A stretch of 9,248 nt of DNA from Methanoregula sp. Lineage in GTDB: Archaea; Halobacteriota; Methanomicrobia; Methanomicrobiales; Methanospirillaceae. Both the position numbers and the translations under genes were made by a program. The DNA lies in the NCBI GenBank assembly GCA_013331015.1, contig DUHF01000309.1:1-9248 (forward strand), given 5' to 3'. Below, piece by piece: positions 7,038 to 9,248 of this stretch; position 1 is the stretch's first letter, and the number at the start of each line of letters is the position of its first letter. Under the pieces are notes generated by a model that saw nothing but the letters and a program-made list of their open reading frames with translations, was not told the origin of the DNA and did no database searches.

Positions 7038-7496
7038 ATGGCACGAATGCACGCCCGCAGAAGGGGCAAGTCATGCTCCGTGCGCCCTTACCGGAAACAG
7101 GCCCCCGCGTGGTCAAACACCGACGCAAAGGCAATCGAGAAGATCATCCTCGACCTGAGAAAGGAAGGCGCATCGAGCGCAAAGATTGGACTCGTACTCC
7201 GGGACCGCTACGGCGTCCCCGATGTTAAGCTCGCTACCGGCAAGCGTGTCGGTCAGATCTTACGCGAGAACAAAGTCGCAACCGAGATCCCCGAAGATCT
7301 CCGCGACCTGATGAGCAAGGCACTGGGCTTGAGAAAGCACCTTGCCGAGAACAAAAAAGACCTGCACAACAAACGCCAGCTTCAGCTGTGCGAATCCAAG
7401 GTCCGCCGGCTGGTCAAGTACTACACCGGCAGCAAGAAACTCCCCAAGGAGTTTGTGTACAAGCCCGACCAGGCTGAGATCCTGCTCTCCAGATAA
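7038..7496 (+). CDS. rps15: 30S ribosomal protein S15 (uS15), archaeal type
   Basis: A 152-residue small-subunit protein that binds 16S rRNA at the h20-h21-h22 junction and helps nucleate platform assembly. It is of the archaeal/eukaryotic type, longer than the roughly 89-residue bacterial S15. The start MARMHARRRGKSCS and the extra N-terminal domain (PAWSNTDAKAIEKIILDLRKEG, GLVLRDRYGVPDVKLATGK) precede the core. The S15 core is at about 80-152, with LGLRKHLAENKKDLHNKRQL and the RNA-binding segment ESKVRRLVKYYTGSKKLP. It is the first gene of an operon, 24 nt ahead of the DHH phosphoesterase with no terminator between. The long, foldable leader suggests post-transcriptional control. Confidence 0.98.
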   Translation: MARMHARRRGKSCSVRPYRKQAPAWSNTDAKAIEKIILDLRKEGASSAKIGLVLRDRYGVPDVKLATGKRVGQILRENKVATEIPEDLRDLMSKALGLRKHLAENKKDLHNKRQLQLCESKVRRLVKYYTGSKKLPKEFVYKPDQAEILLSR

Positions 7497-7520
7497 GTCA
7501 GATCAATCGTCCGGATAACC

Positions 7521-8750
7521 ATGTCGCTTGAAACCGCAGCAGGGATCGTTGCAGAGCAGATCAAAAGGCAGGAGTTCGTGGAAGTGTTCGCACACCACGA
7601 TGCCGACGGCATAGCCGCTGCCTCAATCCTCTGCCACGCCATGCTGCGTTCGGGCATACGGTTCCGGCTCCGGGTGCGACCCGAGGTGAAACCCTCCGAT
7701 CTCACGGGCGATTCCGCGTACCTTCTCTGCGATCTCGGTTCCGGCCGGGAGGACCTGCCAAAGACGACCATCGTGGTGGACCACCACCTCGTGCGGTTCG
7801 AAGGCGAGTTCCAGGCAAATCCCCGCCTTGCAGGTATTGACGGCGACCGTGAACTCACGGCAGCCGGCATGGCCTATTACGTTGCCCGGGCACTGGGGGA
7901 CAACCGCGATCTTGCGGGCCTTGTCATCCCCGGCATCCTTGGCGACGGGCAGGAGTTTGTTGGCAAGAACCTTGAGATCTTCAACGAGGCGATCGCAAAC
8001 GGGATCATCGTTCCTGACCGGGGGCTCCTGCTCCCGGGCCGGGACATGACCGAGCGGTGGTACATGGCAACCAGCCCGTACCTCGACGGGGTCAGCGGCA
8101 ACGAACCGCTGATTGCCGACATCCTTGAGGCGTCCCACGACACCCGGCAGGAAGGCAACGGGCCACGGCTCGACACCCTCCTCTCCCGGGTCGTGCTTGC
8201 ATCGGCAACGGGCACCGCCGCAGGGAGCCTGCAGGCAGTGTACGGCGACACCCTCCACCTCCAGCGCGAGGTCATCGAGGATGCCCATGCCCTCACCGCA
8301 GTCATCGATGCATGCGGCAAGACCGGTCATGGCGAGATCGGCGCAACGCTCTGCCTTCGATCGTCCCACGACATCGAACAGGCATGGGAGATAACCCGGC
8401 AGCACCGCGTACAGATTGTCGAGGCGGTAAAAACTGTCCGCCCGCTCGAGGGATCCGTGGGAGTCTTCGAAGTGCAGGGTGCCACTATCGCAAGCGACGT
8501 TGCCGACATCCTGGTCCGCGATCTCCCGAACACACGGCCGGTTCTCGTCTATGCACAGGATAATGGCAGCTGCCACATCTCGGCACGCTGCCCCTCCGGT
8601 GCAAAGGCGGATATCGGCCCGCTCATGCAGAGGCTCGCAGAGTCCTGCGGGGGAACCGGCGGGGGACATGTCCTCCGGGCAGGGGCGACAATCCCCGGCA
8701 GCCAGATCGGTACGTTTGTCTCGGGATGGCAGGAGGCAACCGTCTCATGA
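7521..8750 (+). CDS. DHH-family phosphoesterase, archaeal RecJ-like nuclease
   Basis: A 409-residue cytoplasmic DHH/DHHA1 protein. The DHH domain carries motif I HHDADG (25-30), motif II LLCDLGSG (D71), motif III VVDHH (D87-H88-H89) and GDGQE (141-145), so the Mn2+/Mg2+ ligands are intact. The C-terminal DHHA1 domain has SCGGTGGGH (375-383), the substrate-binding glycine loop. It lacks the extra OB-like domain of the roughly 570-residue bacterial RecJ, as archaeal homologues do. Archaeal relatives include the GINS-associated nuclease GAN, a 5'-3' ssDNA exonuclease, and RecJ-like RNases, so DNA repair/replication or RNA processing are both open. Placement between rps15 and pcc1 recurs in euryarchaea as I recall it. 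There is no clear Shine-Dalgarno before ATG 7521. Confidence 0.9.
   Translation: MSLETAAGIVAEQIKRQEFVEVFAHHDADGIAAASILCHAMLRSGIRFRLRVRPEVKPSDLTGDSAYLLCDLGSGREDLPKTTIVVDHHLVRFEGEFQANPRLAGIDGDRELTAAGMAYYVARALGDNRDLAGLVIPGILGDGQEFVGKNLEIFNEAIANGIIVPDRGLLLPGRDMTERWYMATSPYLDGVSGNEPLIADILEASHDTRQEGNGPRLDTLLSRVVLASATGTAAGSLQAVYGDTLHLQREVIEDAHALTAVIDACGKTGHGEIGATLCLRSSHDIEQAWEITRQHRVQIVEAVKTVRPLEGSVGVFEVQGATIASDVADILVRDLPNTRPVLVYAQDNGSCHISARCPSGAKADIGPLMQRLAESCGGTGGGHVLRAGATIPGSQIGTFVSGWQEATVS
8731..8736 (+). promoter_or_regulatory. Shine-Dalgarno of pcc1, inside the upstream gene
   Basis: AGGAGG lies 10 nt before ATG 8747 (13 before the second ATG at 8750), within the last codons of the DHH gene. 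It fixes the pcc1 start and rules out an in-frame upstream start at 8726. Confidence 0.7.
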
Positions 8751-8977
8751 TGCAGATCGAAGGAACGATCACCACCCGGCACGAATGTGCAGGGTGCATT
8801 GCAGCGTCACTAAAACCGGACAACCTCCGGAGCATGACGACCACCGCTGAAGGCGATCGGGTGATCACGAAGATCACCGGCACGCAAGCCCGGTCGGTCA
8901 TCGCATCCGTTGACGATTATCTGATGAACCTGGCAATCGCAGAAGACGCAAACGAGCGTTGTTCCGCAGCAGAATAA
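8747..8977 (+). CDS. pcc1: KEOPS complex subunit Pcc1
   Basis: A 76-residue protein, the family's usual size. Pcc1 is the small dimerising subunit of KEOPS (Kae1-Bud32-Cgi121-Pcc1), which makes t6A37 in tRNAs reading ANN codons; Pcc1 binds Kae1 and helps position tRNA. Visible features are an initial strand IEGTITT, the segment SLKPDNLRSM, a middle strand RVITKITG and the C-terminal helix SVIASVDDYLMNLAIAED. The start ATG overlaps the DHH stop (ATGA), and a strong AGGAGG sits upstream, so translation is likely coupled. The next gene, rps3ae, begins 17 nt after the stop. The recurrent S15-DHH-Pcc1-S3Ae order supports the assignment despite the short length. Confidence 0.9.
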   Translation: MMQIEGTITTRHECAGCIAASLKPDNLRSMTTTAEGDRVITKITGTQARSVIASVDDYLMNLAIAEDANERCSAAE

Positions 8978-8994
8978 TTCTTAAAGGTGATATT

Positions 8995-9248
8995 ATGGCA
9001 AAAAAGAAACAGGTAGGAAGAAGAGTTGAAGGCTGGAAAGCCAAGAGCTGGTACAAGGTGCACGTCCCCGACAACCTCGGCAAGGCGTATATCGGAGATA
9101 CCATTGCAAACGATGCTGAGAGTGTTGTCGGCAGGATCATGCAGGCAACGCTTGGCGAGATCACGAATGATTACGCAAAGCAGCACATCAAGATGAGCTT
9201 CAAGATCGCAACCGTGACCGGCGACGCGGCATACACCGAGTTCGTTGG
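8995..9248 (+). CDS. rps3ae: 30S ribosomal protein S3Ae (eS1), N-terminal fragment (runs off right edge)
   Basis: 84 codons of an archaeal/eukaryotic-specific small-subunit protein normally a little over 200 residues long; the rest lies beyond the window. The visible part matches the family: MAKKKQVGRRVEGWKAKSWY, then VHVPDNLGKAYIGDT, ESVVGRIMQATLGEIT and YAKQHIKMSFKIA. S3Ae sits on the platform near the mRNA exit site and contacts 16S rRNA. ATG 8995 is preceded by AGGTGAT (8985-8991), a 7-nt match to the archaeal anti-Shine-Dalgarno with a short 3-nt spacer. It follows pcc1 closely and shows no separate promoter or terminator, so it belongs to the rps15 operon. Confidence 0.97.
   Translation, partial: MAKKKQVGRRVEGWKAKSWYKVHVPDNLGKAYIGDTIANDAESVVGRIMQATLGEITNDYAKQHIKMSFKIATVTGDAAYTEFV

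Overview
The window looks like chromosome of a methanogenic euryarchaeon, most likely of the order Methanomicrobiales (Methanoregula-like; the genus is a guess from protein flavour, not a search). The support is archaeal-type ribosomal proteins uS15 (152 aa) and S3Ae, a Pcc1 subunit of KEOPS, a methanogen-style sensor kinase with an RHDILNQL H-box, TATA-type promoters often placed about 25-30 bp from a start codon (leaderless or short-leader transcripts), and T-tract terminators. No mobile element, CRISPR array, rRNA or tRNA gene was seen.

Layout. An unidentified gene runs off the left edge on the minus strand (1-167). After about 275 bp of AT-rich intergenic DNA comes a secreted lipoprotein (444-1397). 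Next is a two-gene unit, a MarR-type regulator (1513-1992) overlapping a MATE-family multidrug exporter (1979-3385). A perfect-arm inverted repeat abuts the putative promoter and is a likely autoregulatory operator. Then comes an orphan membrane histidine kinase, TM-CHASE4-TM-PAS-kinase (3552-5648). A two-sided terminator region separates it from a minus-strand block: a small cupin protein whose 5' end may be frameshifted (5711-5962), a DUF4405-like two-helix membrane protein (6013-6309), and the tRNA t6A37 methyltransferase TrmO (6379-6798).

Diverging from trmO is a translation/information-processing operon that runs off the right edge: rps15 (7038-7496), a RecJ-like DHH phosphoesterase (7521-8750), pcc1 (8747-8977, ATGA overlap) and rps3ae (8995-, partial). 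KEOPS (through Pcc1) makes t6A37 in ANN-decoding tRNAs and TrmO-family enzymes N6-methylate it, so two steps of one tRNA modification lie within about 2 kb.

The most interesting element is the 239-bp gap before rps15. Read by hand, the last ~110 nt can fold into a 10-bp closing stem enclosing three hairpins (a four-way junction). A separate hairpin follows whose 3' arm contains most of the Shine-Dalgarno sequence of rps15. This is a candidate archaeal S15 autoregulatory leader, comparable in concept to the known bacterial S15 leaders. It is an inference from base pairing in one sequence and has not been tested by covariation or experiment.
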